From: Pseudomonas viridiflava
Lineage (GTDB): Bacteria; Pseudomonadota; Gammaproteobacteria; Pseudomonadales; Pseudomonadaceae
Direction: 5' to 3'
Assembly (NCBI RefSeq): GCF_900602065.1
Contig: NZ_UWFN01000265.1
Coordinates: 434,001 to 498,000 of the forward strand
DNA: 64,000 nt
Shown piece by piece: positions 17,401-26,770 of this stretch. The notes under the pieces are model-generated. The model ran no database searches and was not told where the DNA came from. It was given only the letters and a program-made list of their open reading frames with translations. Within the stretch, counting starts at the first letter, position 1, and each line of letters begins with the position of its first letter. Position numbers and translations under genes: made by a program.

Positions 17401-18561
17401 ATGCGTAAACAGACCAGAACCGTCCTTGCCGTTGTTGTGATCGCAGGCTTGATCGGTGTTTCCAGCTGGAGTCTGACCCGTCCAGCCACAGCCAAAATAA
17501 GCGCGCCGGTGGCGGTACCTGTCAAAGTCGTCAAAGTGACCGAGGAAGATGTACCGCGCTTCGTGACGGGGATAGGCTCGGTACTGTCGCTGCACAGTGT
17601 GGTGATCAGGCCTCAGGTGGACGGCATCCTCACCAAAGTGCTGGTCAAGGAAGGGCAAACGGTCAAAGCCGGAGATCTGTTGGCGACGATTGATGACCGG
17701 GCAATCCGCGCAACCCTGGAACAGGCCAAAGCGCAGTTGGCGCAAAGCAAAGCACAGCTGGACATGGCCCAGGTCGATCTCAAGCGCTACCGGCTGCTCA
17801 GCGAGGACAACGGCATTTCCAGACAGACTTTCGACCAGCAGCAAGCCACCGTTCATCAACTCAAAGCCACCGCGATGGGTAACGACGCAGCCATTAACGC
17901 CGCCCAGGTGCAGTTGTCGTATACGCAAATTCGCTCACCGGTGAGCGGCCGGGTAGGGATTCGCAACGTCGATGAAGGCAACTTTCTGCGCGTCAGCGAT
18001 GCTCAGGGCCTGTTTTCCGTCACACAGATTGATCCCGTCTCGGTCGAGTTCTCGCTGCCGCAACAAATGCTGCCGACCCTGCAAGGTTTGATCGCCTCCA
18101 GCACGCCAGCGGCGGTCAAAGCATTCCTCGGTGATGGCGACAACGGTACGCTGCTGGGCGACGGCAAGCTGACCTTGATCGACAACCAGGTCTCGGCCAC
18201 CACCGGAACCATTCGCGCCAAGGCCGAGTTCAGTAATCCGAAACAACTGTTGTGGCCAGGCCAGTTGGTCACGGTGAAAATCCAGACAGCGGTTGAGCGC
18301 GACGCCCTGCGAGTGCCTCCACAGGTGGTACAGCGCGGCATCGACCAGCACTTCGCGTTCAGGGTCAATGGTGACAAGGTTGAGGTAGTGCCGGTGCAGG
18401 TCCTGTATCAGGACAGTGCCCTGATGCTGATATCCGGTCCCAAGGCAGGCGACGTCCTGGTCAGCGACGGTCAATCACGACTGAAGGCCGGATCGCGAAT
18501 CGAAGTGCTGCGTGACACGACCGAGAGTAGCCAGACGGCCAATCTGGACGGCACACGATGA
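17401..18561 (+). CDS. RND efflux periplasmic adaptor (MdtA-like)
   Basis: Membrane fusion protein linking the RND pump to an outer-membrane channel. It has 386 residues with an N-terminal hydrophobic anchor (VVVIAGLIGVSSWSL, no lipobox). The lipoyl-like halves are seen at VIRPQVDGILTKVLVKEGQTVKAGDLL and YTQIRSPVSGRVGIRNVDEG, separated by an alpha-hairpin rich in Ala/Gln. Its stop overlaps the pump start by 4 bases (ATGA). The substrate cannot be told from sequence. Confidence 0.9.
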   Translation: MRKQTRTVLAVVVIAGLIGVSSWSLTRPATAKISAPVAVPVKVVKVTEEDVPRFVTGIGSVLSLHSVVIRPQVDGILTKVLVKEGQTVKAGDLLATIDDRAIRATLEQAKAQLAQSKAQLDMAQVDLKRYRLLSEDNGISRQTFDQQQATVHQLKATAMGNDAAINAAQVQLSYTQIRSPVSGRVGIRNVDEGNFLRVSDAQGLFSVTQIDPVSVEFSLPQQMLPTLQGLIASSTPAAVKAFLGDGDNGTLLGDGKLTLIDNQVSATTGTIRAKAEFSNPKQLLWPGQLVTVKIQTAVERDALRVPPQVVQRGIDQHFAFRVNGDKVEVVPVQVLYQDSALMLISGPKAGDVLVSDGQSRLKAGSRIEVLRDTTESSQTANLDGTR

Positions 18562-21500
18562 AGGGCCGCGGCTCGATTTCCGCTTGGTGCGTAGACCATC
18601 CGGTCGCCACCTTGCTACTGACGTTTGCCATGGTCTTGTTGGGGGCGATTGCCTTCCCTCGCCTGCCGGTTGCACCGCTGCCGGAGGCCGAGTTTCCGAC
18701 TATTCAGGTGACAGCCCAATTGCCCGGCGCAAGTCCGGAAACCATGGCGTCGTCGGTCGCGACACCGCTGGAAGTGCAATTCAGCGCGATCCCCGGCATG
18801 ACCCAAATGACTTCCAGCAGTGCGTTGGGCTCGACTAACCTGACCCTGCAATTCACCCTCAATAAAAGTATCGATACCGCCGCGCAGGAAGTTCAGGCTG
18901 CGATCAATACCGCCGCGGGGCGCCTTCCCGCTGACATGCCCAATTTGCCAACATGGCGCAAGGTCAACCCGGCCGACAGCCCGGTGCTGATTCTCAGCGT
19001 CAGCTCCAATCTGATGCCGCCCACCGAACTCAGCGACGTCACCGAGTCGTTGCTGGCAAGGCAACTCAGTCAGATCGACGGTGTGGGTCAGGTGTTCATT
19101 ACCGGCCAGCAACGCCCGGCGATTCGCGTGCAGGCTGCGCCGGAGAAGCTTGCTGCACTGGGCCTGACGCTGGCGGACATCCGCGTCGCGGTGCAGCAGA
19201 CCAGTCTTAACCTCGCCAAAGGTGCGTTGTACGGCAAAGACAGCGTGTCCACGATCGCTTCCAACGATCAGCTATTCCGGCCTCAGGATTACGCGCAACT
19301 GATCGTCTCTTACAAGGACGGTGCGCCCGTGCACCTGAAGGATGTGGCGCGGGTCATCAACGGTTCGGAAAACGCCTACGTGCAGGCCTGGTCGGGTGAT
19401 CAGCAAGGCGTCAACGTCACGATCTTCCGCCAGCCCGGCGCAAATATCGTGGAAACCGTGGATCGCATTCAGCGCGAACTGCCACGTCTGCTGGAAATGC
19501 TTCCGGCATCAGTTGACGTTTCGGTACTCAATGACCGTACCCGAACCATTCGCGCCTCGCTGCATGAGGTGGAACTGACGCTGGTGATCGCCATTCTGCT
19601 GGTGGTCGCGGTCATGGCGCTATTCCTGCGGCAGCTCTCGGCAACCCTGATCGTCAGCGCGGTGCTGGGGGTCTCGCTGGTTGCCAGTTTCGCAATGATG
19701 TACGTGTTTGGTTTCAGCCTGAACAACCTGACGCTGGTGGCGATTGTGGTGGCCGTCGGGTTCGTGGTGGACGACGCTATCGTCGTGGTGGAGAACATCC
19801 ACCGACACCTTGAAGCCGGTGACGGCATGCGTGAAGCGGCGATCAAGGGTTCGGGAGAAATCGGCTTTACGGTGGTTTCCATCAGCTTCTCGCTGGTGGC
19901 GGCCTTTATTCCGTTGCTGTTCATGGGCGGTGTGGTCGGGCGGCTGTTCAAGGAGTTCGCCCTGACCGCGACCGCGACCATTCTGATCTCGGTCGTCGTT
20001 TCACTGACCCTGGCGCCAACACTGGCGGCCCTGTTCATGCGCGCACCAAAACATGATCCACACGCGAAGCCGGGGTTCAGTGAACGCCTGTTGGCGCTTT
20101 ACGAGCGCGGGCTGAACAAGGCGCTGGCCCATCAACGGATCATGCTCGGGATTTTTGGCCTGACGCTGGTATTGGCAGGCGTTGGCTACGTGCTGATTCC
20201 GAAAGGGTTCTTTCCGGTGCAAGACACGGCTTTTGCCCTTGGTACCAGTGAGGCTGCGGCAGATATTTCCTACCCCGACATGGTGGAAAAACACCTGCAA
20301 CTGGCAAAAATCGTCGGTGCCGATCCTGCCGTTCAGGCGTTTTCCCACTCGGTGGGCGTCAGCGGCAGCAACCAGACCATCGCCAACGGACGCTTCTGGA
20401 TCTCCCTCAAACCAAGAGGTGAGCGTGACGTGTCGGTGAGTGAGTTCATCGACCGGATACGTCCGAAGCTGGCGAAAATCCCCGGCATTGTCCTGTACCT
20501 GAGGGCCGGGCAAGACATCAATCTCAGCCCCGGCCCGAGTCGCAGCCAGTATCAGTATGTGCTCAAGAGCAATGACGGTCCGCTGCTCAACACCTGGACC
20601 CAGCGCCTGACGGAAAAGCTGCGAAGCAATCCGGCGTTCCGCGACTTGTCCAACGACCTGCAACTGGGCGGTAGCGTCACTCACATCAATATTGATCGTA
20701 GCGCCGCTGCCCGTTTCGGGCTGACCACCAATGACGTTGACCAGGCCCTGTATGACGCTTTCGGTCAACGGCAGATCAGCGAGTTCCAGACCGAGATCAA
20801 CCAGTACAAAGTGATTCTGGAACTGGACGCCAAACAACGTGGCAAGGCCGAAAGCCTGGCGTATTTTTATCTGCGCTCGCCGCTGACCAACGAGATGGTG
20901 CCGCTGTCGGCGCTGGCCAAAGTCGGCGCGCCTACCATGGGTCCGTTGTCGATTGCCCATGACGGCATGTTCCCGGCCGCCAACCTGTCCTTCAACTTGT
21001 CCCCCGGCGTTGCGTTGGGCGATGCAGTGCGCATGCTCGATCAGGCCAAAAACGAGATCGGCATGCCAGCCTCCATCATCGGTAACTTCCAGGGGGCGGC
21101 GCAGGCGTTTCAGAGTTCGCTGGCCAATCAACCCTGGTTGATTCTCGCGGCGCTGGTGGCGGTGTACATCATTCTTGGGGTGCTTTATGAGAGCTTCGTC
21201 CACCCACTGACCATTATTTCCACCCTGCCCTCGGCGGGTATCGGCGCGCTGCTGTTGTTGTGGTTGATGGGACAGGATTTTTCGATCATGGCGTTGATCG
21301 GTGTGGTCCTGCTGATCGGCATTGTCAAGAAGAACGGTATCCTGCTGGTGGACTTCGCCCTTGAGGCACAACGCGACCGGGGCATGAGCCCCCTGGACGC
21401 CATTCATGAAGCCTGCCTGACGCGTTTCCGCCCGATCATCATGACGACACTGGCCGCGCTACTGGGCGCCCTGCCCTTGATGCTCGGTTATGGCGTCGGC

Positions 21501-21659
21501 GCCGAACTGCGCCAGCCGCTGGGGATTGCGGTGGTCGGCGGGCTGTTGGTCAGTCAGATGCTGACGCTGTTCACGACGCCGGTGATCTACTTGCAGCTGG
21601 AGCGGGTGTTTCATAAGCGAAAGGCTGAGCCTGAGCCGGCTTTGGTCATGCAAAAGTGA
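18558..21659 (+). CDS. RND multidrug efflux pump (HAE1/MdtC-like)
   Basis: Proton-driven inner-membrane efflux pump of 1033 residues, normal for HAE1-type RND proteins. Twelve membrane helices are expected: one at the start (HPVATLLLTFAMVLL), a cluster near 340-500 and one near 860-1010. The helix-4 proton-relay acidic pair is visible in VGFVVDDAIVVVENIHRH. The two large periplasmic loops and the RFRPIIMTT motif are present. No outer-membrane channel gene is linked, so it probably borrows a general one. The two-component system downstream is the likely regulator. Confidence 0.92.
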   Translation: MKGRGSISAWCVDHPVATLLLTFAMVLLGAIAFPRLPVAPLPEAEFPTIQVTAQLPGASPETMASSVATPLEVQFSAIPGMTQMTSSSALGSTNLTLQFTLNKSIDTAAQEVQAAINTAAGRLPADMPNLPTWRKVNPADSPVLILSVSSNLMPPTELSDVTESLLARQLSQIDGVGQVFITGQQRPAIRVQAAPEKLAALGLTLADIRVAVQQTSLNLAKGALYGKDSVSTIASNDQLFRPQDYAQLIVSYKDGAPVHLKDVARVINGSENAYVQAWSGDQQGVNVTIFRQPGANIVETVDRIQRELPRLLEMLPASVDVSVLNDRTRTIRASLHEVELTLVIAILLVVAVMALFLRQLSATLIVSAVLGVSLVASFAMMYVFGFSLNNLTLVAIVVAVGFVVDDAIVVVENIHRHLEAGDGMREAAIKGSGEIGFTVVSISFSLVAAFIPLLFMGGVVGRLFKEFALTATATILISVVVSLTLAPTLAALFMRAPKHDPHAKPGFSERLLALYERGLNKALAHQRIMLGIFGLTLVLAGVGYVLIPKGFFPVQDTAFALGTSEAAADISYPDMVEKHLQLAKIVGADPAVQAFSHSVGVSGSNQTIANGRFWISLKPRGERDVSVSEFIDRIRPKLAKIPGIVLYLRAGQDINLSPGPSRSQYQYVLKSNDGPLLNTWTQRLTEKLRSNPAFRDLSNDLQLGGSVTHINIDRSAAARFGLTTNDVDQALYDAFGQRQISEFQTEINQYKVILELDAKQRGKAESLAYFYLRSPLTNEMVPLSALAKVGAPTMGPLSIAHDGMFPAANLSFNLSPGVALGDAVRMLDQAKNEIGMPASIIGNFQGAAQAFQSSLANQPWLILAALVAVYIILGVLYESFVHPLTIISTLPSAGIGALLLLWLMGQDFSIMALIGVVLLIGIVKKNGILLVDFALEAQRDRGMSPLDAIHEACLTRFRPIIMTTLAALLGALPLMLGYGVGAELRQPLGIAVVGGLLVSQMLTLFTTPVIYLQLERVFHKRKAEPEPALVMQK

Positions 21660-21674
21660 TGACCAATAAGAGAC

Positions 21675-21748
21675 CTGTAGGAGCTGCCGAAGGCTGCGAT
21701 CGCTGCATGTCAGGATAAATGCTTCGCAGCCTTCGGCAGCTCCTACAG
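21675..21748. repeat. REPIN, family A
   Basis: Inverted repeat with ctgtaggagctgccgaaggc arms between the RND pump and the response regulator. The interior (…caggataaatgcttcgcag) is nearly the same as the copy at 32025. Confidence 0.9.
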
Positions 21749-21847
21749 AAGATGCGCTTCAATTCAGTGGTATGCGCGTTGTTTGATAAGAGCCCACAAG
21801 GTCCAGCGCATTTAAAAAGTTATGGTTCACCTATCGAGAACTGCCCC

Positions 21848-22531
21848 ATGCGTGTCCTGATCATCGAAGACGAAGAGAAGACCGCCGATTACCTGCATCG
21901 CGGCCTGACTGAGCAAGGCTTTACCGTGGACCTCGCCCGCGATGGCATCGAGGGGCTGCATCTGGCGCTGGAGAGCGATTACGACGTGATCATTCTCGAC
22001 GTAATGCTGCCCGGCCTGGATGGCTTTGGGGTATTGCGCACGTTGCGCGCACGTAAACAGACGCCGGTGATCATGCTCACCGCCCGCGAGCAAGTGGACG
22101 ACCGTATCCGCGGCCTTCGCGAAGGGGCCGATGACTACCTGGGCAAACCGTTCTCGTTCCTTGAGCTGGTCGCCCGCTTACAGGCCCTGACCCGACGCAG
22201 CAGCGGTCACGAGCCGGTGCAGATCAGCATTGCCGACCTGTGGATCGACCTGATCAGCCGCAAGGCAACTCGCGCCGGACTGCGCCTGGACCTCACCGCC
22301 AAAGAGTTCTCGTTGCTCAGCGTACTGGCGCGTCGGCAGGGGGAAATTCTGTCCAAGACATCCATCGCTGAAATGGTCTGGGATATCAATTTCGATAGCG
22401 ATGCCAATGTCGTCGAAGTCGCGATAAAACGCTTGCGCGCCAAACTGGACGGGCCATTCGAGCACAAACTGCTGCATACCATTCGCGGCATGGGCTACGT
22501 GTTGGAGAGCCGCGCCGGAGAGCCGCAGTGA
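21848..22531 (+). CDS. OmpR-family response regulator (CopR/IrlR type)
   Basis: DNA-binding response regulator of 227 residues starting MRVLIIEDEEKTADYL. The receiver has acidic E/D residues in IIEDEE, phospho-acceptor Asp in VIILDVMLPGLDG and Lys in YLGKPFSF. The winged-helix domain carries LDLTAKEFSLLSVLARRQGE and VAIKRLRAKLD. An upstream in-frame Met would translate a REPIN and was rejected. The best-known relatives respond to heavy metals, but the linked pump is the drug-type RND, so the signal is uncertain. It overlaps the kinase by 4 bases. Confidence 0.93.
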   Translation: MRVLIIEDEEKTADYLHRGLTEQGFTVDLARDGIEGLHLALESDYDVIILDVMLPGLDGFGVLRTLRARKQTPVIMLTAREQVDDRIRGLREGADDYLGKPFSFLELVARLQALTRRSSGHEPVQISIADLWIDLISRKATRAGLRLDLTAKEFSLLSVLARRQGEILSKTSIAEMVWDINFDSDANVVEVAIKRLRAKLDGPFEHKLLHTIRGMGYVLESRAGEPQ

Positions 22532-23892
22532 AGACTGACTCGATTGCCCTGCGTCTAAGCGGCCTGTTTGCACTGGTGGCATTGCTGGTCTTCACCCTGA
22601 TCGGCTGGGCCTTGTACTTGCAGGTCGACAAAAGCATGGCACTGCTACCGGAAGCCGAGGCCGAGGCGCGTTACAGCGTGCTCGAATCTGCAGTCAACCG
22701 GCACAGTGATGTCGAGCACTGGGGACGGATCAAAAGCAAACTCAAGCTGCTTAGCGAAGAAGACAAGCGCCTGCGCTTTTGGGTCGTCAGTGACAATCCA
22801 ACCTACGAGTTCGGCAATCCGGATGCCGACATTCGCAGCTTCGCCAACGGCCCTCTGGGCATGCGCAACCTGAAAATTACCGGGCATGAGTTCCCGTTCA
22901 AGGTCTTGGTCAGTCAGTTCGAAGCCAAGGAACAGCGCCCTCCGTTGCGATTTCTGATTGCCGTCGATACCGAAACCTTTCTGCAGACCCAACATGCTTT
23001 GATGATTGCCCTGATCGGCTTCGCAGCGCTGGGCATTCTGCTGGCTTCGGTGTTGGGTTACTGGGTCGCGCGCATTGGTCTGCGGCCGTTGACCAACCTG
23101 TCACTGGAGGCACGCAAGCTCGCACCACCCAGACTCTCCGGCCGGCTGCAGATGACGCCACTGCCACCGGAACTCAACCAGTTTGTCACCTCGTTCAACT
23201 CGACGCTGGAGCGGGTCGAGCAGGCCTATGCGCGATTGGAGTCGTTCAACGCCGATGTCGCCCACGAACTGCGTTCACCGCTGACCAATCTTATCGGCCA
23301 GACCCAGGTCGCCCTGACCCGGGGGCGCTCGGCAGAACATTACTTCGAGGTGCTGCAATCGAACCTGGAAGAACTCGAACGACTCCGCTCAATCATCAAC
23401 GACATGCTGTTCCTGGCCAGCGCCGATCAGGGCAGCAAAGTCACAGAGTTGACCTGCGCCTCACTGGCTCAGGAAGTGGCGACCACGCTGGATTATCTGG
23501 ACTTCATTCTTGAGGATGCCCAGGTACAGGTCGAAGTCTACGGCGATGCCTGCGTACCGATGGAAAAAGCCCACTTGCGCAGGGCACTGATCAACCTGCT
23601 GCACAACGCGGTGCAGCACACCGAAGCGGGCCAGTTGATCCGCGTGGATATCACCGAACAGACTGACCATGTCAGCGTTGGCGTCGCCAACCCCGGTGCA
23701 CAAATTGCCAGCGAACACCTGCCCAAACTGTTCGAACGCTTTTACCGGGTGGATGCATCACGCGCCAACAGTGGTGCCAACCACGGTCTCGGGCTGGCTA
23801 TCGTCAAGGCTATTGCGTTGATGCACGGCGGCAGCGTGTTCGTACACAGCCGTGAGGGTATCAACACCTTCGGCATCAAATTGCCGTTGTGA
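22528..23892 (+). CDS. Sensor histidine kinase (heavy-metal sensor type)
   Basis: Membrane kinase partner of the preceding regulator, 454 residues. TM1 is LFALVALLVFTLIGWALYLQV, followed by a periplasmic sensor of about 130 residues and TM2 (ALMIALIGFAALGILLASVLGYW). Then come HAMP, the H-box NADVAHELRSPLTNLIGQ with the phosphorylated His, and the HATPase with LLHNAVQHT and NHGLGLAIVKAIA. The periplasmic sensor domain resembles CusS/CopS-type kinases in size. Confidence 0.92.
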   Translation: MKTDSIALRLSGLFALVALLVFTLIGWALYLQVDKSMALLPEAEAEARYSVLESAVNRHSDVEHWGRIKSKLKLLSEEDKRLRFWVVSDNPTYEFGNPDADIRSFANGPLGMRNLKITGHEFPFKVLVSQFEAKEQRPPLRFLIAVDTETFLQTQHALMIALIGFAALGILLASVLGYWVARIGLRPLTNLSLEARKLAPPRLSGRLQMTPLPPELNQFVTSFNSTLERVEQAYARLESFNADVAHELRSPLTNLIGQTQVALTRGRSAEHYFEVLQSNLEELERLRSIINDMLFLASADQGSKVTELTCASLAQEVATTLDYLDFILEDAQVQVEVYGDACVPMEKAHLRRALINLLHNAVQHTEAGQLIRVDITEQTDHVSVGVANPGAQIASEHLPKLFERFYRVDASRANSGANHGLGLAIVKAIALMHGGSVFVHSREGINTFGIKLPL

Positions 23893-24080
23893 TGTCCTGC
23901 CCCTGACCAGCCAAGCAACGCTCCCACAGGGATTAATGTCTACCGCATGTACCGTCTGCCAAACCGTAAGATCTTTCACGAAATAAAAGCGCATTCACAC
24001 ACACGGTAAAATCACACCTGTTTCGACCCGCCCCACATAGGTTATAAATACCGGGTCGACATTGATCCTGAATATATAAA

Positions 24081-24120
24081 AACTCTTTAAAATCTTTAAA
24101 CTCTTTAAAAACAAAGAGTT
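24081..24120 (+). repeat. A/T-rich repeats with alternative hairpins before the diguanylate cyclase
   Basis: AACTCTTT occurs at 24081-24088 and 24099-24106, and its complement AAAGAGTT at 24113-24120. The one downstream arm can pair with either upstream copy, giving two mutually exclusive 8-bp hairpins, about 40 bases before the GGDEF gene start. Confidence 0.6.
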
Positions 24121-24158
24121 GAAGAAGCATTCATCATTTTCCGAGTTTATCCCCAGCA

Positions 24159-25655
24159 ATGATTGCTCCCCAAGCCATGCAGGCATCTCGTAAAAATTGG
24201 CAGCGACCAGAAATTATTCTGATTTTCGGCAGTGTGCTGGCGATCACCGCTATCGCGATCATTGTCGTTTCGTTATTGATCCGCGAGCGCCGGGATGCAA
24301 ATGAAGCAGCAGCCCGGGCGTCTTCCAATATCGTGCGTTTGATTGATGCCGATGTATTACGTAATGCAGAGCTTTACGACACTTCACTGCAAGGCATGAT
24401 CAACGCGTGGCAACTGCCCGAGTTGCAGGGCATTGCCCCGAACTTGCGCCATTTGGTTTTGTTCGATCGCTCCACTGCAGCGCGTTACAAAGGTGACCTG
24501 CTGTTAATCGACAAAGACGGCCGAATTCTCGCTGACTCCACATCACTTGAACCACGTCCCTATAACCTTGCCGACCGCCCTCATTTTCAGGAGCACATGA
24601 GTAACCCGTCGCTGGACATGATGGTCGGTGCACCTTTCAAGGCGCACTGGGGTTTCAAAGACTGGTGCATCAGCTTCAGCCGTCGCATCTCTGGCGAAGA
24701 CGGTTCGTTTCAGGGCATCGCCAGCGCTGCGATGCGCCTGGTGTATTTCAAGCAACTGTTTCGCACGCTGGACATCGGTCCGGACAGCAACGTCACGCTG
24801 CTCAACACTGACGGCACGCTGCTCGCTCGTCACCCGGACATACCCGGCAAAGACATCATCGGCGAAAGCTTTGCCTCCAGCCCCAATTTCAAACGCATTC
24901 TTGAAGAAGGTAACGGCAGCTTTTCCGGAATTTCGTCGGTGGACGGCAAAGAGCGGCTGTATACCTTCTCTCATGTTGGCGAGTTACCGTTGATTGTGGT
25001 GGTAGGCCAGTCCGTAAAAGAGGTCTATGCCCTCTGGAACCGTAATGTGCTGCTGGTCGGGGCCGCCACCACCGTATTGTGCCTGGGGATTCTCTGGCTA
25101 AGCCTGTTGCTGCGCCGCGAATTGAGGCTGCGGCATCAGGCAGAAAGCGAGCTCAGAGCCCGCGCGTCAACCGATGCCCTGACGGGGCTGGCCAATCGGC
25201 GTCGGCTCGACGAAGTGATGAAAAGCGAATGGACGCGCGGGATGCGCTCAGGCAAACCGCTTTCGCTGCTGGTGGTAGATGTCGATCACTTCAAAGCCTT
25301 CAATGATCGTCATGGGCATCACGGCGGGGACGAAGCGCTACGCAACGTTGCATCGACCATCGCCCACAACATCAGAAGACCAGGCGACTTCGTTGCGCGC
25401 TATGGCGGCGAAGAGTTCGTGGTGGTGTTAGGTGAGACGAGCCTGGAGGGCGCCCGTGTAATCGCAGAGATCATTCGTAAAGCAGTGGAAGCGATCCCGC
25501 CCTACGCCAGCGATAGCCAGCCGATTACCGTGAGCATTGGCATCGCCTGCGCTGAGGCTAAAACGGGTGAGACCATCGACCTGTTGTTCAAGACAGCGGA
25601 CAAGGCGTTGTACGTCGCCAAAAGCAAAGGGCGTAACCGGGTTGAGCCCGCTTAG
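24159..25655 (+). CDS. Diguanylate cyclase with periplasmic Cache sensor
   Basis: Makes cyclic di-GMP from GTP. The 498-residue protein has TM1 (IILIFGSVLAITAIAIIVVSLLI, about 17-40), a periplasmic double-Cache-like sensor (about 45-285, with RPYNLADRPHFQEHM and GIASAAMRLVYFK) and TM2 (VLLVGAATTVLCLGILWLSLLL). The GGDEF domain starts with STDALTGLANRR and has the catalytic GGEEF. An inhibitory I-site R-P-G-D lies exactly five residues before it, so product feedback is expected. Likely controls biofilm or motility, possibly including the fimbriae in this window (inference). Confidence 0.93.
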   Translation: MIAPQAMQASRKNWQRPEIILIFGSVLAITAIAIIVVSLLIRERRDANEAAARASSNIVRLIDADVLRNAELYDTSLQGMINAWQLPELQGIAPNLRHLVLFDRSTAARYKGDLLLIDKDGRILADSTSLEPRPYNLADRPHFQEHMSNPSLDMMVGAPFKAHWGFKDWCISFSRRISGEDGSFQGIASAAMRLVYFKQLFRTLDIGPDSNVTLLNTDGTLLARHPDIPGKDIIGESFASSPNFKRILEEGNGSFSGISSVDGKERLYTFSHVGELPLIVVVGQSVKEVYALWNRNVLLVGAATTVLCLGILWLSLLLRRELRLRHQAESELRARASTDALTGLANRRRLDEVMKSEWTRGMRSGKPLSLLVVDVDHFKAFNDRHGHHGGDEALRNVASTIAHNIRRPGDFVARYGGEEFVVVLGETSLEGARVIAEIIRKAVEAIPPYASDSQPITVSIGIACAEAKTGETIDLLFKTADKALYVAKSKGRNRVEPA

Positions 25656-25704
25656 CCTTTGAGCTGCAACCGACGTACAGCTTGACGGAGCAGATTGCAG
25701 CCAT

Positions 25705-25734
25705 AAAAAAACGCCAGACTGGCTGGCGTTTTTT
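25705..25734. terminator. Bidirectional terminator
   Basis: The stem CGCCAG / CTGGCG is flanked by an A-run on the left and a T-run on the right. It lies between convergent genes and can end transcription of both the diguanylate cyclase and the DUF2383 gene. Confidence 0.9.
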
Positions 25735-25748
25735 CAGACATTCACGTC

Positions 25749-26228
25749 TTAGTGTGCAGCTTTCTCGGCACGAGCAGCATTGCGCAGGTCACGAACTTTG
25801 TCGTGGTTGGCCTGAACGCCTTGCAGTTGCTTGTCGATCAGCGACTGCACGGATGCTGGCAGATTGTCCTTGACCGCTTTCTCGCGCGCTTCTTTGTACG
25901 CTTTCAGCGCGACATCTTCGCCACGTTCTACTTCTTCGAGGATCGCTTTGTCGTCCTTGCCGGTCAGCGCCGACTTCAGATCAACCCAGGCGCGGTGCAA
26001 AGTACCGCTTACGCTGGAAGAAGTTTCTGGATCACCGCCCAGCGAGCGCACTTCGGCTTGCAATTCAGCAACCGACGTTTTGATCTCTGCAGAGCGGCTC
26101 AGGAAGAATGCTTTGATCGCAGGGTTTTTGATGTCTTCTGCACTGGTCTGAAAACCTTTCTCGCCATCTTTGCTGGTTTCGATCAGGTCGTTCAGAAGGG
26201 AGATCGATTCTTTATTGATGTCAGTCAT
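25749..26228 (-). CDS. PA2169/DUF2383-family four-helix protein
   Basis: A 159-residue, cytoplasmic, highly helical and charged protein of the ferritin-like DUF2383 family, associated with stress conditions but of unknown biochemical role. Family features: LLNDLIETSKDGEKGFQTSAEDIKNP, FFLSRSAEI, GGDPETSSSVSGTLHRAWVDLKS, and ILEEVERGEDVALKAYKEA. It is a single gene with its own terminator. AAGGAACTTG gives a ribosome binding site. Confidence 0.88.
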   Translation of the reverse strand: MTDINKESISLLNDLIETSKDGEKGFQTSAEDIKNPAIKAFFLSRSAEIKTSVAELQAEVRSLGGDPETSSSVSGTLHRAWVDLKSALTGKDDKAILEEVERGEDVALKAYKEAREKAVKDNLPASVQSLIDKQLQGVQANHDKVRDLRNAARAEKAAH

Positions 26229-26449
26229 TTTTCAAGTTCCTTATGGGCAGGTTTATACAAAATGATTTGCATGCATGAGTAATTGCAGGGCGCATGCCAG
26301 CTTTTTTAAATTTATTTATTCCTTTAAAATCATCAACTTAGTATTAACACCAGACAGATGGCTCGTGATTTATGCATGAACTGTCCTTTGGCCTGCATGC
26401 AGAATGCACGTATCGTGGGGATGTTCTGAAATCAGGCGATGTAAACCTT

Positions 26450-26689
26450 ATGGATCCGGAAAAACTTTTGCTGCTGGTCACTCGCGAGATGCCGTTTGGC
26501 AAATATCAGGGGCGGCTGCTCGCTGACTTGCCGGGCCAGTATCTGAACTGGTTTGCGCGCGAAGGCTTTCCTAAAGGTGAGCTAGGCAGTTTGCTGGCAT
26601 TGATGCAGGAGATCGATCATAACGGTCTGTCGGAGCTGCTTGATCCGCTGCGCACGAGGCCCAGAAAGAAGTACAACGACCGCCAATAG
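26450..26689 (+). CDS. DUF3820-family small protein
   Basis: A 79-residue protein starting MDPEKLLLLVTREMPFGKYQG. The FGKYQG / LADLPGQYLNWFAREGFPKGELG pattern is the DUF3820 signature, a family often described as putative quorum-sensing-regulated, with no proven function. The frame is open for 26 more codons upstream, but the family domain begins at this Met. Ends with a basic tail (RPRKKYNDRQ). Confidence 0.82.
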   Translation: MDPEKLLLLVTREMPFGKYQGRLLADLPGQYLNWFAREGFPKGELGSLLALMQEIDHNGLSELLDPLRTRPRKKYNDRQ

Positions 26690-26770
26690 CAATGGATTTT
26701 CAGGGCCATCCAATGTTGCGTGCAGATTGCCCCTGTAGGAGCAGTCATTCAGTCAGAAAGAGAGGACGCA

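Noticed and set aside
21719..21847. N-terminal extension of the response regulator
   Set aside because: The extra codons translate a REPIN; the receiver domain starts at MRVLIIEDEE.
23920..23945. Single REP-like half (gctcccacaggga)
   Set aside because: Only one arm is present with no partner; too short to call a repeat unit.
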